This document shows, piece by piece, positions 10,270 to 17,870 of a DNA stretch of 64,000 bases. The notes beneath the pieces are model-generated. The model was not told the DNA's origin. It was given only the letters and a program-made list of their open reading frames with translations, and ran no database searches. Positions within the stretch are counted from its first letter, which is position 1; every line of letters starts with the position of its first letter. The stretch is taken from assembly GCF_038618305.1 (NCBI RefSeq), contig NZ_CP152017.1, forward strand, positions 1,775,501 through 1,839,500. The letters run 5' to 3'. The position numbers and the translations under genes were made by a program. The DNA is from Sporosarcina sp. FSL K6-2383 (GTDB lineage Bacteria > Bacillota > Bacilli > Bacillales_A > Planococcaceae).

Positions 10270-10821
10270 ATGACGGCCATGATTCCTGTTGCTGCTAAAA
10301 AGGATTTTGTTCGCTGGTTCTTAAAGCAGTACAAATTGAAGCGCCGTGAATGTGTGTGGATATTGAATTATCTTCTTAGCCATGATCACCTTCTGCACAA
10401 TGTCCACTTTACAGATGAAGCACATTATTGTCCCCGTGCGATGGTGATGTCCACAACGGGGTCGGAAAGTATTCCATTTCGCTTTTATAAAGGGAATTTG
10501 ATGACTGCTGATGCCGAAAAATCATTTCATGATTTAAGGCTCCACCCAGAGGATAACATGTATATTCAACTTAATTTTCCAAATAGCCATGCTTGTCCGC
10601 AGTATGCGAGTGTTCGCGAGGAGAATCCATTTCTACCTGCTTATTTGCAAGTGAGCGAGAGTGATCGTAAAATTGCCCAGCAATTACTGGAGGAGAGTGT
10701 CGCCTTTGCGACAGTAGATACCTTGATGAAGAGGGTTGACGAAGCTTTAGACGCCAATGATCGGGATAGATTTCTCGTACTATCTGCTATGTTGAATGAT
10801 TTGAAGGTATCGAAGGAATGA
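10270..10821 (+). CDS. ypiB: UPF0302 family protein YpiB
   Basis: Conserved Bacillales protein of unassigned biochemical function (about 180 residues). Family features visible: KKDFVRWFLKQYKLKRRECVWILNYLLSHD near the N-terminus, HYCPRAMVMS, the segment LNFP near the middle, and an acidic helical C-terminus. The frame extends 17 codons upstream into ypiA, but GAGGAGG 6 bases before this ATG fixes the start. Follows ypiA by one base and precedes ypiF and the qcr operon, as in B. subtilis. Confidence 0.9.
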   Translation: MTAMIPVAAKKDFVRWFLKQYKLKRRECVWILNYLLSHDHLLHNVHFTDEAHYCPRAMVMSTTGSESIPFRFYKGNLMTADAEKSFHDLRLHPEDNMYIQLNFPNSHACPQYASVREENPFLPAYLQVSESDRKIAQQLLEESVAFATVDTLMKRVDEALDANDRDRFLVLSAMLNDLKVSKE

Positions 10822-10822
10822 A

Positions 10823-10887
10823 GACTCCATCTTATTAGGGAAGGGTAAAGTTCCATCCTTCCTTGATGGGGTCCTTTAGTATTTTTT
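10823..10887 (+). terminator. Long hairpin between ypiB and ypiF
   Basis: GACTCCATC (10823-10831) pairs with GATGGGGTC (10865-10873), with an inner GGAAGG/CCTTCC stem, followed by a T-rich stretch. It begins one base after the ypiB stop and lies 31 bases before ypiF, so it could be a terminator or a partial attenuator in front of ypiF. Confidence 0.55.
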
Positions 10888-10903
10888 ATGGAGGTTTTTT
10901 GTC

Positions 10904-11353
10904 ATGAACTGGACAGCTAAGGATATGGATACATATTTGCAACAGAAAGAGTATATTGATACCTTGATCATACCGCTTTTAAAAGTGGAGACGGAACCGG
11001 GGGCGATGAAGAATAGTTCGTCATCTTCAGAGTTTCTCATGCATCTCACGGCATTTATCGAAACACAATTTAAAGGGCGTATGATGCTTATGCCTCCATT
11101 TGCCTACACACAGTCGGTGGATTTGCAAGCAATGGCTACAACGCTTGCGAAGGATGTTTCAGCGACTTCTTTTAAACATGTATTTTTTTTGACGACAGAT
11201 TCTGCGTGGACAAGTATTGAAACGGGTGGAGAAGTCATTTGGCTACCCTCGATCCCGCTGGAAAGCATGGACCCGCAGTTGCGACAAACGATTATTGAAG
11301 ATCAGCTTCGACAAGTGTTGCCGAGATTCACAGAAAAGTGGTCACAGCAATAA
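10904..11353 (+). CDS. ypiF: DUF2487 family protein YpiF
   Basis: 149-residue protein of unknown function found upstream of qcrA across Bacillales. The N-terminus (MNWTAKDMDTYLQQKEYIDTLIIPLL) and the FKGRMMLMPPFAY segment match YpiF. No signal peptide, metal motif or membrane segment is visible. GGAGG precedes the ATG. The steady neighbourhood with the qcr genes suggests, but does not prove, a role linked to the cytochrome bc complex. Confidence 0.85.
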   Translation: MNWTAKDMDTYLQQKEYIDTLIIPLLKVETEPGAMKNSSSSSEFLMHLTAFIETQFKGRMMLMPPFAYTQSVDLQAMATTLAKDVSATSFKHVFFLTTDSAWTSIETGGEVIWLPSIPLESMDPQLRQTIIEDQLRQVLPRFTEKWSQQ

Positions 11354-11354
11354 T

Positions 11355-11470
11355 CAATTACGCCTCGGCGTAATTGTGTCCGGACTTTTATCGAGCTCGG
11401 TGCGAACAGGATGTAGGTCATGCAGGCGTTACCACAGGAAGTGGCGACCTTAGCTTGGGTTCCCCATTTA
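11355..11470 (+). repeat. Dispersed repeat element, copy 1
   Basis: Begins with a palindrome (arms CAATTACGCC and GGCGTAATTG) and continues with segments such as GTAGGTCATGCAG, ACAGGA and CTTAG. The same order of segments appears in reverse orientation at 40410-40598, so this is a diverged copy of a dispersed non-coding element. It fills the first part of the 288-base ypiF-qcrA gap; the end coordinate is approximate. Confidence 0.65.
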
Positions 11471-11542
11471 GCGAGGGCTTTTGTTGAATGAAGATAAAAT
11501 TCGATTTTTGTTCACAATCTTACATCTGTAGAGAAAGCATGA

Positions 11543-11571
11543 TTGAATTTCCTTAAGTATTGATATATCAT
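11543..11571 (+). promoter_or_regulatory. Candidate promoter of qcrABC
   Basis: TTGAAT and TATCAT with a 17-base spacer, 73 bases before the qcrA start and after the repeat element. Each box matches the consensus at four or five of six positions, so this is a modest candidate. Confidence 0.35.
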
Positions 11572-11644
11572 AGATATGTCCTAGTATTACAATTAGCAAA
11601 AATATGTCCATTGGACTGACCTTTAAGTAAGAGGAGGGAAAATG

Positions 11645-12148
11645 ATGAGCAACAAAGTGTCAAGACGCCAATTCATGAGTTATACACTTATGGGAACTGG
11701 TGGATTCATGGCTTCTGCAATGCTGATGCCAATGATTCGATTTGCAATTGACCCAGTTTTGCAAGAATCGACAGGTGGAGATTTCATTCCAACATCGCAA
11801 AAAGTGGCCGACCTTACAGATATTCCAGTTCGTGTCGACTTCACAATTAAGGATCGAAAAGATGCTTGGTATAAATCCGACGTGTCAAACACTGCTTGGG
11901 TTTATAAAGAAGGCGATGAAGTCGTTGCACTTTCTCCTGTTTGTAAGCATTTAGGCTGTACGGTAAACTGGGGTGGAGATGATAAGCACCCAGATCAGTT
12001 CTTCTGTCCGTGTCACGCAGGACGTTACACGAAAGATGGTAATAATGTACCTGGAACACCACCGACAGGACCACTTGACGAATATGAAGTTAGCATCGTT
12101 GACGGATTTGTCTATCTTGGAGTAGTTAAGGCAAACACATTAGTTTAA
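11645..12148 (+). CDS. qcrA: Menaquinol-cytochrome c reductase Rieske iron-sulfur subunit
   Basis: Rieske [2Fe-2S] subunit of the cytochrome bc complex. Ligands C100 and H102 (CKHLGC) and C121 and H124 (CPCHAG), with C105 and C123 for the disulfide. The N-terminus carries a twin-arginine-like SRRQFM followed by a single hydrophobic segment (about 13-33), fitting a membrane-anchored exported domain. Two adjacent ATGs occur; the second, used here, is 7 bases from AGGAGG, the first only 4. Confidence 0.95.
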   Translation: MSNKVSRRQFMSYTLMGTGGFMASAMLMPMIRFAIDPVLQESTGGDFIPTSQKVADLTDIPVRVDFTIKDRKDAWYKSDVSNTAWVYKEGDEVVALSPVCKHLGCTVNWGGDDKHPDQFFCPCHAGRYTKDGNNVPGTPPTGPLDEYEVSIVDGFVYLGVVKANTLV

Positions 12149-12171
12149 AATTGTAAGGGGGTACGACCGAA

Positions 12172-12846
12172 GTGCTAAATAAAATTTATGATTGGGTTGA
12201 CGAACGGTTGGATATCACCCCAATATGGCGTGATATCGCTGACCACGAAGTACCTGAGCACGTAAACCCTGCACATCACTTTTCTGCATTCATTTATTGT
12301 TTCGGAGGCTTGACGTTTTTCGTCACGGTTATTCAGATTCTTTCCGGTATGTTCCTTACAATGTATTACACACCGGATATTGAAAATGCATGGAAATCCG
12401 TTTATTACCTTCAAAATGAAGTAGCATTCGGTGAGATTGTGCGTGGGATGCACCACTGGGGAGCTTCGCTCGTTATTGTAATGATGTTCCTACATACGTT
12501 GCGTGTCTTCTTCACAGGTTCTTATAAGAAACCACGTGAGCTAAACTGGGTTGTCGGAGTATTAATCTTTATGGTTATGCTTGGACTTGGTTTCACTGGT
12601 TATCTATTGCCATGGGATATGAAAGCAGTATTCGCTACGAAAGTAGGAATCGAGATTGCAGCTTCTGTTCCGTTCATTGGAGAATCGATTAAAATCCTGC
12701 TTGCAGGGGATTCAACGATTCTAGGTGCGCAAACATTAACGCGTTTCTTTGCAATTCATGTATTCTTCTTACCAGCTGCTTTGCTTGGGTTGCTTGCAGC
12801 ACACTTTATCATGATTAGAAGACAAGGTATTTCTGGACCTCTATAA
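12172..12846 (+). CDS. qcrB: Menaquinol-cytochrome c reductase cytochrome b subunit
   Basis: Membrane cytochrome b of the b6 type (four helices, 224 residues as in B. subtilis). Heme-ligand histidines lie in HHWGASLVIVMMFLHTLRVF and in FAIHVFFLPAALLGLLAAH. C43 in FIYCFGG corresponds to the cysteine that in b6-type proteins binds an extra heme covalently. The GTG start follows AAGGGGG. The rest of the b-type core is supplied by qcrC downstream. Confidence 0.96.
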   Translation: MLNKIYDWVDERLDITPIWRDIADHEVPEHVNPAHHFSAFIYCFGGLTFFVTVIQILSGMFLTMYYTPDIENAWKSVYYLQNEVAFGEIVRGMHHWGASLVIVMMFLHTLRVFFTGSYKKPRELNWVVGVLIFMVMLGLGFTGYLLPWDMKAVFATKVGIEIAASVPFIGESIKILLAGDSTILGAQTLTRFFAIHVFFLPAALLGLLAAHFIMIRRQGISGPL

Positions 12847-12887
12847 GAGGCATAGAATTTTAAAGAGATTGTAAAGGAGGGGACACT

Positions 12888-13655
12888 ATGCAACGCGGAA
12901 AAGGGATGAAATTTGTTGGAGATTCGCGCATTAAGGCCACAAATAAAATGCCGAACGTCCCGAAGGATTACTCAGAATATCCAGGGAAAACAGAAGCTTT
13001 TTGGCCAAACTTCCTTTTGAAAGAATGGATGATTGGTGCCGTTTTCTTGATTGGATATTTAATATTAACAGTTGCCCATCCGTCTCCGCTAGAACGTCAA
13101 GCGGACCCAACGGATACAATGTATATGCCTGTTCCGGACTGGTACTTCCTTTCCATGTATCAGTTACTGAAGTATGAATTTGCTTCCGGACCTTATAATA
13201 TTATTGGAGCACTTGTTATGCCAGGACTAGCATTTGGAGCATTGATGCTTGTACCATTTATGGATACGACAAAAGAACGTCGTCCATTCAAACGTCCATT
13301 ACCAACGGCATTTATGTTACTTTCATTTGCTGCTCTGTTCTATTTGACATGGGAATCTGTTGTGAACCATGATTGGGAACAGCAAAAAATTCAAGGAGCT
13401 ATTCCTGTTGAAGCTGAGTTTGATATGGAAGCAGAAGGCTACCAAATCTACGCAGCCGCTTCATGTATTACCTGTCACGGCGATGCCTTCCAAGGCGGTC
13501 TTGGCTTACCACTAATTGATACCGGTTTGTCAGCTGAGGAAATTACAACAATCGTTCATGATGGTCGTGGTGCTATGGCCGCAGGATTGTTTGATGGAAC
13601 AGACGAAGAGTTACAAGTTCTTGCTGAATATATCGCAGAGTTGAAGAGCGAGTAA
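12888..13655 (+). CDS. qcrC: Menaquinol-cytochrome c reductase subunit IV/cytochrome c fusion
   Basis: Fusion typical of Bacillales: the N-terminal part is subunit IV-like with the PDWYF quinol-site motif at 83-87 and three membrane helices (about 47-63, 104-123, 140-155). The C-terminal domain carries a c-type heme site CITCH at 193-197 and an axial methionine candidate in GAMAAGLF. 255 residues. A strong AAAGGAGGGG ribosome site precedes the ATG, and a terminator after the gene ends the qcrABC operon. Confidence 0.96.
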   Translation: MQRGKGMKFVGDSRIKATNKMPNVPKDYSEYPGKTEAFWPNFLLKEWMIGAVFLIGYLILTVAHPSPLERQADPTDTMYMPVPDWYFLSMYQLLKYEFASGPYNIIGALVMPGLAFGALMLVPFMDTTKERRPFKRPLPTAFMLLSFAALFYLTWESVVNHDWEQQKIQGAIPVEAEFDMEAEGYQIYAAASCITCHGDAFQGGLGLPLIDTGLSAEEITTIVHDGRGAMAAGLFDGTDEELQVLAEYIAELKSE

Positions 13656-13667
13656 TTAGCAGTACGT

Positions 13668-13698
13668 AAAAAAGAGTCAGGAAACTGACTCTTTTTTT
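13668..13698 (+). terminator. Terminator of qcrABC
   Basis: AAAAGAGTCAG and CTGACTCTTTT form an 11-bp stem with a GAAA loop and a T-run, 12 bases after qcrC. Confidence 0.93.
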
Positions 13699-13732
13699 GT
13701 ATACATATAAAAATTATTATGGAGAGGTGTCT

Positions 13733-14335
13733 ATGGGTTTATTGATACAGAGGATTTGGCTCATTCTTTCACATAAATCATTTCTTTGGATTTTGTTATT
13801 TATTAATTTATTAGGTACGGTGTATGGCTACGATTGGTATATGTGGCAGCTGGAAATCACTGAGCCGAAGTTTTGGATTTTTGTTCCTGATAGCCCGACA
13901 GCAAGTTTGTTTTTTACGCTTGCCATTATCGGTTGGCTAATTGGACGTAATTTTAAGCTGATAGAAGCGCTTGCACTCATTACGCTCGTTAAGTACGGTT
14001 TATGGGCGGTCGTTATGAATATATTGACGCTTATCGAGACAGGTGAACTCAGTTGGGTTGGCTGGATGCTTGTTGGTTCGCATTTTGCGATGGCTGTTCA
14101 AGCTGTACTGTATAGCCAGTTGTATCGCTTCAGCTTTGGTCATATTGCGCTAGCGGCTATTTGGACGCTTCATAATGATGTTATTGATTATGTGTTTGGC
14201 CAGATGCCTATCTACGGTGATTTGATGAAATATATGAATCAGATTGGTTATTTCACGTTCTGGTTGTCGATAGCCTGTATATTACTTGCTTGTTGGGTAT
14301 GGAGGAAAAGAATAGCTGCTGTTAAATTGAGATAA
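13733..14335 (+). CDS. ypjA: DUF1405 membrane protein YpjA
   Basis: About 200 residues with roughly five to six hydrophobic helices (for example FLWILLFINLLGTVYGYDWY, SLFFTLAIIGWLIG, FAMAVQAVLYS, IACILLACWVW). The YGYDWYMWQL and NDVIDY segments fit the DUF1405/YpjA family; biochemical role unknown. The frame is open 12 codons upstream, but GGAGAGG sits before this ATG and decides the start. Same place after qcrC as in B. subtilis. In B. subtilis ypjB follows; here a zinc peptidase gene does. Confidence 0.85.
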   Translation: MGLLIQRIWLILSHKSFLWILLFINLLGTVYGYDWYMWQLEITEPKFWIFVPDSPTASLFFTLAIIGWLIGRNFKLIEALALITLVKYGLWAVVMNILTLIETGELSWVGWMLVGSHFAMAVQAVLYSQLYRFSFGHIALAAIWTLHNDVIDYVFGQMPIYGDLMKYMNQIGYFTFWLSIACILLACWVWRKRIAAVKLR

Positions 14336-14488
14336 ATCAATGATACCTAGGAACAATTAGACATTTGTGACATCAGCCGGATACTTGCGTTCTTCAGTAG
14401 GGAACTTCTTCTGATGAATGCAAATAGTTGCAGTAGCTATGCTCTCGTTATAAAATAGAGTTTATAGATAAAAGGGAGGAAATCGGTT

Positions 14489-15160
14489 ATGTCGTTTTGG
14501 ATTTACTTGGCGGCAATTATTATTCTGCCACTTTACGCTCAATTTAAAGTGAAAAGTACGTATAAAAAGTATTCGAAAGTCCGTTCAACATCAGGTATGA
14601 CGGGAGCAGAAGTTGCTCGTCGTATTTTAGATTATAATGGTTTGCAAAATGTACAAGTCGTAGAAAGTAAAGGTTTTTTGAGTGATCACTACAACCCGAT
14701 GACAAAAATCGTTGCGTTATCTTCGCATAATTACCACGAAGCATCTGTTGCTGGTACAGCTATTGCGGCACACGAAGTTGGCCATGCGATTCAGGATAAG
14801 GAAGCCTATTCATATCTTCGTTTCCGTCACCGTTTAGCACCTGTTGCGAGCATTACGTCTAATGCTTCTTGGGTATTCATTATGATTGGTATTATTTTCT
14901 CAAGCATGAACTCGTTGCTTGGAATCGGGATTGCATTGCTTGCAGTTGGGGTTGTGTTCCAACTTGTGACATTACCAGTGGAATTCAATGCATCGACACG
15001 CGCGATGAATCAAATTGTAGAGCTAAATATTATTCGTAACGAAGAAGAACCACATGCTAAGAAAGTACTGAGCGCAGCAGCCATGACATACGTTGCAGCC
15101 GCGGCAGTAGCTGTTCTTGAATTGGTTCGTTTGTTATTGATTTTCACAAATAGAGACTAA
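14489..15160 (+). CDS. Membrane zinc metallopeptidase, YugP family
   Basis: 223-residue membrane protein with a zinc-protease motif HEVGH at 95-99 (AIAAHEVGHAIQD). An N-terminal membrane segment (about 3-18) and three further hydrophobic segments toward the C-terminus surround the active site. The later EFNASTRAM segment is typical of the family (YugP-like, Pfam Zn-protease 2) and probably gives the third zinc ligand. Substrate unknown. AGGGAGG precedes the ATG. It sits where B. subtilis has the sporulation gene ypjB. Confidence 0.9.
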   Translation: MSFWIYLAAIIILPLYAQFKVKSTYKKYSKVRSTSGMTGAEVARRILDYNGLQNVQVVESKGFLSDHYNPMTKIVALSSHNYHEASVAGTAIAAHEVGHAIQDKEAYSYLRFRHRLAPVASITSNASWVFIMIGIIFSSMNSLLGIGIALLAVGVVFQLVTLPVEFNASTRAMNQIVELNIIRNEEEPHAKKVLSAAAMTYVAAAAVAVLELVRLLLIFTNRD

Positions 15161-15170
15161 ATCGATAGAG

Positions 15171-15205
15171 AATCCGTCCTCAAATACTGAGCGACGGATT
15201 TTTTT
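15171..15205 (+). terminator. Terminator of the zinc peptidase gene
   Basis: AATCCGTC and GACGGATT form an 8-bp stem with a 14-base loop and a run of seven Ts. Confidence 0.8.
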
Positions 15206-15709
15206 AATGCCATTCTTTCATGCCTGAGGATTAACCAAAAAATAACTTAATTAAATATCAGGTGTTCTATGTGTAAGTATTTTGGCGGTTGAAGCTTTCA
15301 GCATAGTCTTTTCCATTGTTATTTTAGAAAGTGACACTTTCTTATAGGGCTTGCTAAAAAGTAAAATAGGACACCTTGTACAAGGTGCAAGAGTTCCCGA
15401 AATTGTATCTTCGGGAACTTATACTCTTTAACAATGTCATCTATTCTTTTCTTCCCAAGCATCTGTATTTTTCACTTAAATATTGTAGGTGTGCGACAGG
15501 TAATTATTCATAACAAGATGACCGAAAAAGCATGGCTAGAAATGACGGAGTCATCTCTCTAGCCATGCTTGATCCTCGGTAATTATGTCTTGGATATTTC
15601 ACTGAAAGCGAACCGAAAATAGCCCGGTGGAAAAGGAAATTTTTAAGCCTTTATTTAGTCACAATTTATGCAAGTAAATGGTTAATCACCAGGTGTGCTA
15701 TTTTTTTAG
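15206..15709. other. Non-coding gap with three inverted repeats
   Basis: No convincing gene. It holds a perfect 16-base palindrome at 15372-15387 (CACCTTGT arms), a 10-bp hairpin at 15392-15419 (AGTTCCCGAA arms) and a nested hairpin at 15528-15570 with a 13-bp outer stem (AAGCATGGCTAGA) and a 5-bp inner stem. None is followed by a clear T-run. It may be the remains of a mobile element, but no transposase fragment is recognisable. Confidence 0.5.
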
Positions 15710-16582
15710 CTATCGTTCAAGCGGTCGTTTCTGGTCATCTAGCGTGAAGCCTTCACCCATCACATCATAGGCGTCGATGAGGGATACGAACGCGTGTGGG
15801 TCGATGGAAGTGATGATGTTTTTTAAGCGCATCACTTCGTTTCTACCGACAACGCAGTATAAAACTTCTCGGTCAGCCTTCGTATAATGTCCGTAGCCTT
15901 TTAGGACAGTGACGCCACGATCCATTTCTGTTGCGATTTTTGCTGCAATTTCGTCTTGTGCATTAGAAATGATAAATGCTCCCCTTGCTGCATAAGCCCC
16001 TTCTTGTACAAAGTCGATGACGCGGGCGCCAACGAACAAGGCGACAAGCGTATACATCATCGAACGATGATCCAAATAGACCGCCCAGGAAACGAGTATG
16101 ACAACTGCATCGAACATAAACATTGTTTTTCCCATGCTCCAGCCCATGTATTTATGAGCAAGACGTGCGATAATATCTACACCGCCTGTTGTACCGCCAT
16201 ATCTAAAAATAATACCGAGCCCAATTCCGATGAACAGACCGGCAAACAAAGCGACAAGGAAAAGATCATCTTTTAGATGAATATCAATTTGATAAATCAT
16301 AAAGATTTTGATAAAGACAGATACTGCAACAGTTCCGATAACAGTGTAGATGAATACCCTTTTACCTAACAGCTTCCAGCCGATAATGAACATGGGAATA
16401 TTGAGAACAAGGTTCATAATAGCGGGGTCCCAATTGAATGCAAATAATAAAATAAGTGTAATCCCTGTAAAACCACCTTCGGCAAGTTCATTTTGAATAT
16501 TAAAATGGACGAGTCCGAAACTGAAGATAGCAGCGCCGAGTATGATGAAAAAGATATTTTTAAATTTAATTCCGTCTAGCAT
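15710..16582 (-). CDS. YitT family membrane protein (YpjC-like)
   Basis: 290-residue protein with five to six membrane helices in the first two thirds (FFIILGAAIFSFGLVHF, ITLILLFAF, VFIYTVIGTVAVSVFI, LVALFAGLFIGIGLGIIF, FDAVVILVSWAVY) and a soluble C-terminal DUF2179 domain (about 210-285, GVTVLKGYGHYTKADREVLYCVV). GGTTGG in RYGGTTGGVDI is typical. Transport function is only suspected for the family. Position and divergent orientation relative to mazG correspond to ypjC in B. subtilis. Confidence 0.9.
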   Translation of the reverse strand: MLDGIKFKNIFFIILGAAIFSFGLVHFNIQNELAEGGFTGITLILLFAFNWDPAIMNLVLNIPMFIIGWKLLGKRVFIYTVIGTVAVSVFIKIFMIYQIDIHLKDDLFLVALFAGLFIGIGLGIIFRYGGTTGGVDIIARLAHKYMGWSMGKTMFMFDAVVILVSWAVYLDHRSMMYTLVALFVGARVIDFVQEGAYAARGAFIISNAQDEIAAKIATEMDRGVTVLKGYGHYTKADREVLYCVVGRNEVMRLKNIITSIDPHAFVSLIDAYDVMGEGFTLDDQKRPLER

Positions 16583-16638
16583 TCAATGCACACCTCTCAG
16601 TTTAAGCAATAGTGCTATTATCAGTCATATTTTATATT

Positions 16639-16667
16639 TTGACAATAGTGGCGTTAATTTATACGAT
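16639..16667 (+). promoter_or_regulatory. SigA promoter of the mazG-dapB-bshA operon
   Basis: A perfect TTGACA is followed after 17 bases by TACGAT, 21 bases before the mazG ATG. This likely starts the mazG-dapB-bshA-cca-birA transcript. Confidence 0.7.
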
Positions 16668-16687
16668 AGGATAAGGAGTTGATACAA

Positions 16688-17023
16688 ATGGAGTCATCAA
16701 AGTCGTTGGATGAGCTACAACAGGAAGTTGATTTGTACATAAATGGTTTTAAAGAAGGCTATTTCCCGCCGATGGAATTGCTCGCCCGCTTGACGGAAGA
16801 GCTTGGTGAGTTGTCGAGGGAAGTTCAACATGTCTATGGGATGAAAAAGAAAAAATCGAGTGAGGCAGTCCGTTCACTTGAAGAAGAAACTGGAGATTTG
16901 TTTTTTGTGCTCGTCTGTTTTGCTAATTCACAGGGGATTAGCCTAGAAAAGGCATTGACGACCGTGGTAGATAAATTCAAACATCGTGATGCAGATCGCT
17001 GGACAAAAAAGGAGGAAGTTTGA
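16688..17023 (+). CDS. ypjD: MazG-like nucleotide pyrophosphohydrolase YpjD
   Basis: 111-residue single-domain MazG-type protein. The metal-binding acidic pattern is visible: EELGELSREV followed by EEETGDLFFVLVCFANSQGI. The family hydrolyses nucleoside triphosphates to monophosphates and PPi; the substrate here is unknown. AAGGAG directly abuts an in-frame TTG, so the ATG 9 bases further is the start. The stop overlaps the dapB ATG by one base. Same order as B. subtilis ypjD-dapB. Confidence 0.9.
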   Translation: MESSKSLDELQQEVDLYINGFKEGYFPPMELLARLTEELGELSREVQHVYGMKKKKSSEAVRSLEEETGDLFFVLVCFANSQGISLEKALTTVVDKFKHRDADRWTKKEEV

Positions 17024-17820
17024 TGATAAAAGTTGCGATTGCAGGAATACGTGGCAGAATGGGAAGTACGGCACTTCAAGCGATAACGGCAGCACCTGAT
17101 ATGGAAGTGGTCGCTGCCCTTGATTATAAATATGCGGGGATGTACTTACATAATTCAATCATTACGGAAGAGCGCGTGGGAGTACCGTTTTACACGTCAC
17201 TTGTCGAATTGGCGGCTGATACAGAGCCCGATGTTCTGCTTGATGTGACGGACCCAGATGCAGTTTTCATGAATGTGAAAGAGGCGATAGGGCTTGGCAT
17301 ACGTCCAGTTGTTGGGACGTCTGGTCTTTCCAAAGAACAGATTTCGATTTTATCCAACTTGTCTACTGACGCCCAATTAGGCACAATTATCGCACCGAAT
17401 TTCTCAATAGGTGCTGTCCTAATGATGAAGTTTTCGGTTATGGCGGCACGCTATCTTGGAGATGTTGAAATACTTGAAATGCATCACGATCGAAAACTTG
17501 ACGCACCATCAGGAACGGCAGTGAAAACAGCTGAAATGATTACAGCCGTTAGGGAACCACATCTGCAAGGTCATCCAGAGGAGCAGGAACATCAGGCGGG
17601 CGCACGCGGTGCGGATGTAGAAGGGATGAAAATCCATAGCATTAGACTACCGGGATTACTTGCACATCAACAAGTGCTTCTGGGGGGCGAAGGTGAATTA
17701 CTTACGATCCGTCATGACTCATTTGACCGTAATAGCTTTATGCCAGGTATTCTGATGGCGGTACGCGATGTGACTGTAAGGAAAGATCTTGTTTATGGGC
17801 TTGAGAATATTATTGATTAA
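17023..17820 (+). CDS. dapB: 4-hydroxy-tetrahydrodipicolinate reductase
   Basis: NAD(P)H-dependent step of the lysine/diaminopimelate pathway. N-terminal nucleotide motif VAIAGIRGRMGS, the catalytic segment EMHHDRKLDAPSGTA and the C-terminal SFMPGILMAVR are diagnostic. 265 residues. GGAGGA lies 7 bases before the ATG, and the start overlaps the mazG stop. In B. subtilis mgsA and bshB1 follow; here bshA follows after 50 bases. Confidence 0.97.
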   Translation: MIKVAIAGIRGRMGSTALQAITAAPDMEVVAALDYKYAGMYLHNSIITEERVGVPFYTSLVELAADTEPDVLLDVTDPDAVFMNVKEAIGLGIRPVVGTSGLSKEQISILSNLSTDAQLGTIIAPNFSIGAVLMMKFSVMAARYLGDVEILEMHHDRKLDAPSGTAVKTAEMITAVREPHLQGHPEEQEHQAGARGADVEGMKIHSIRLPGLLAHQQVLLGGEGELLTIRHDSFDRNSFMPGILMAVRDVTVRKDLVYGLENIID

Positions 17821-17870
17821 ACGGTAATTGAAATTAAGTAATGATGCTAGAACGAAAGGAAATGTTGAAA

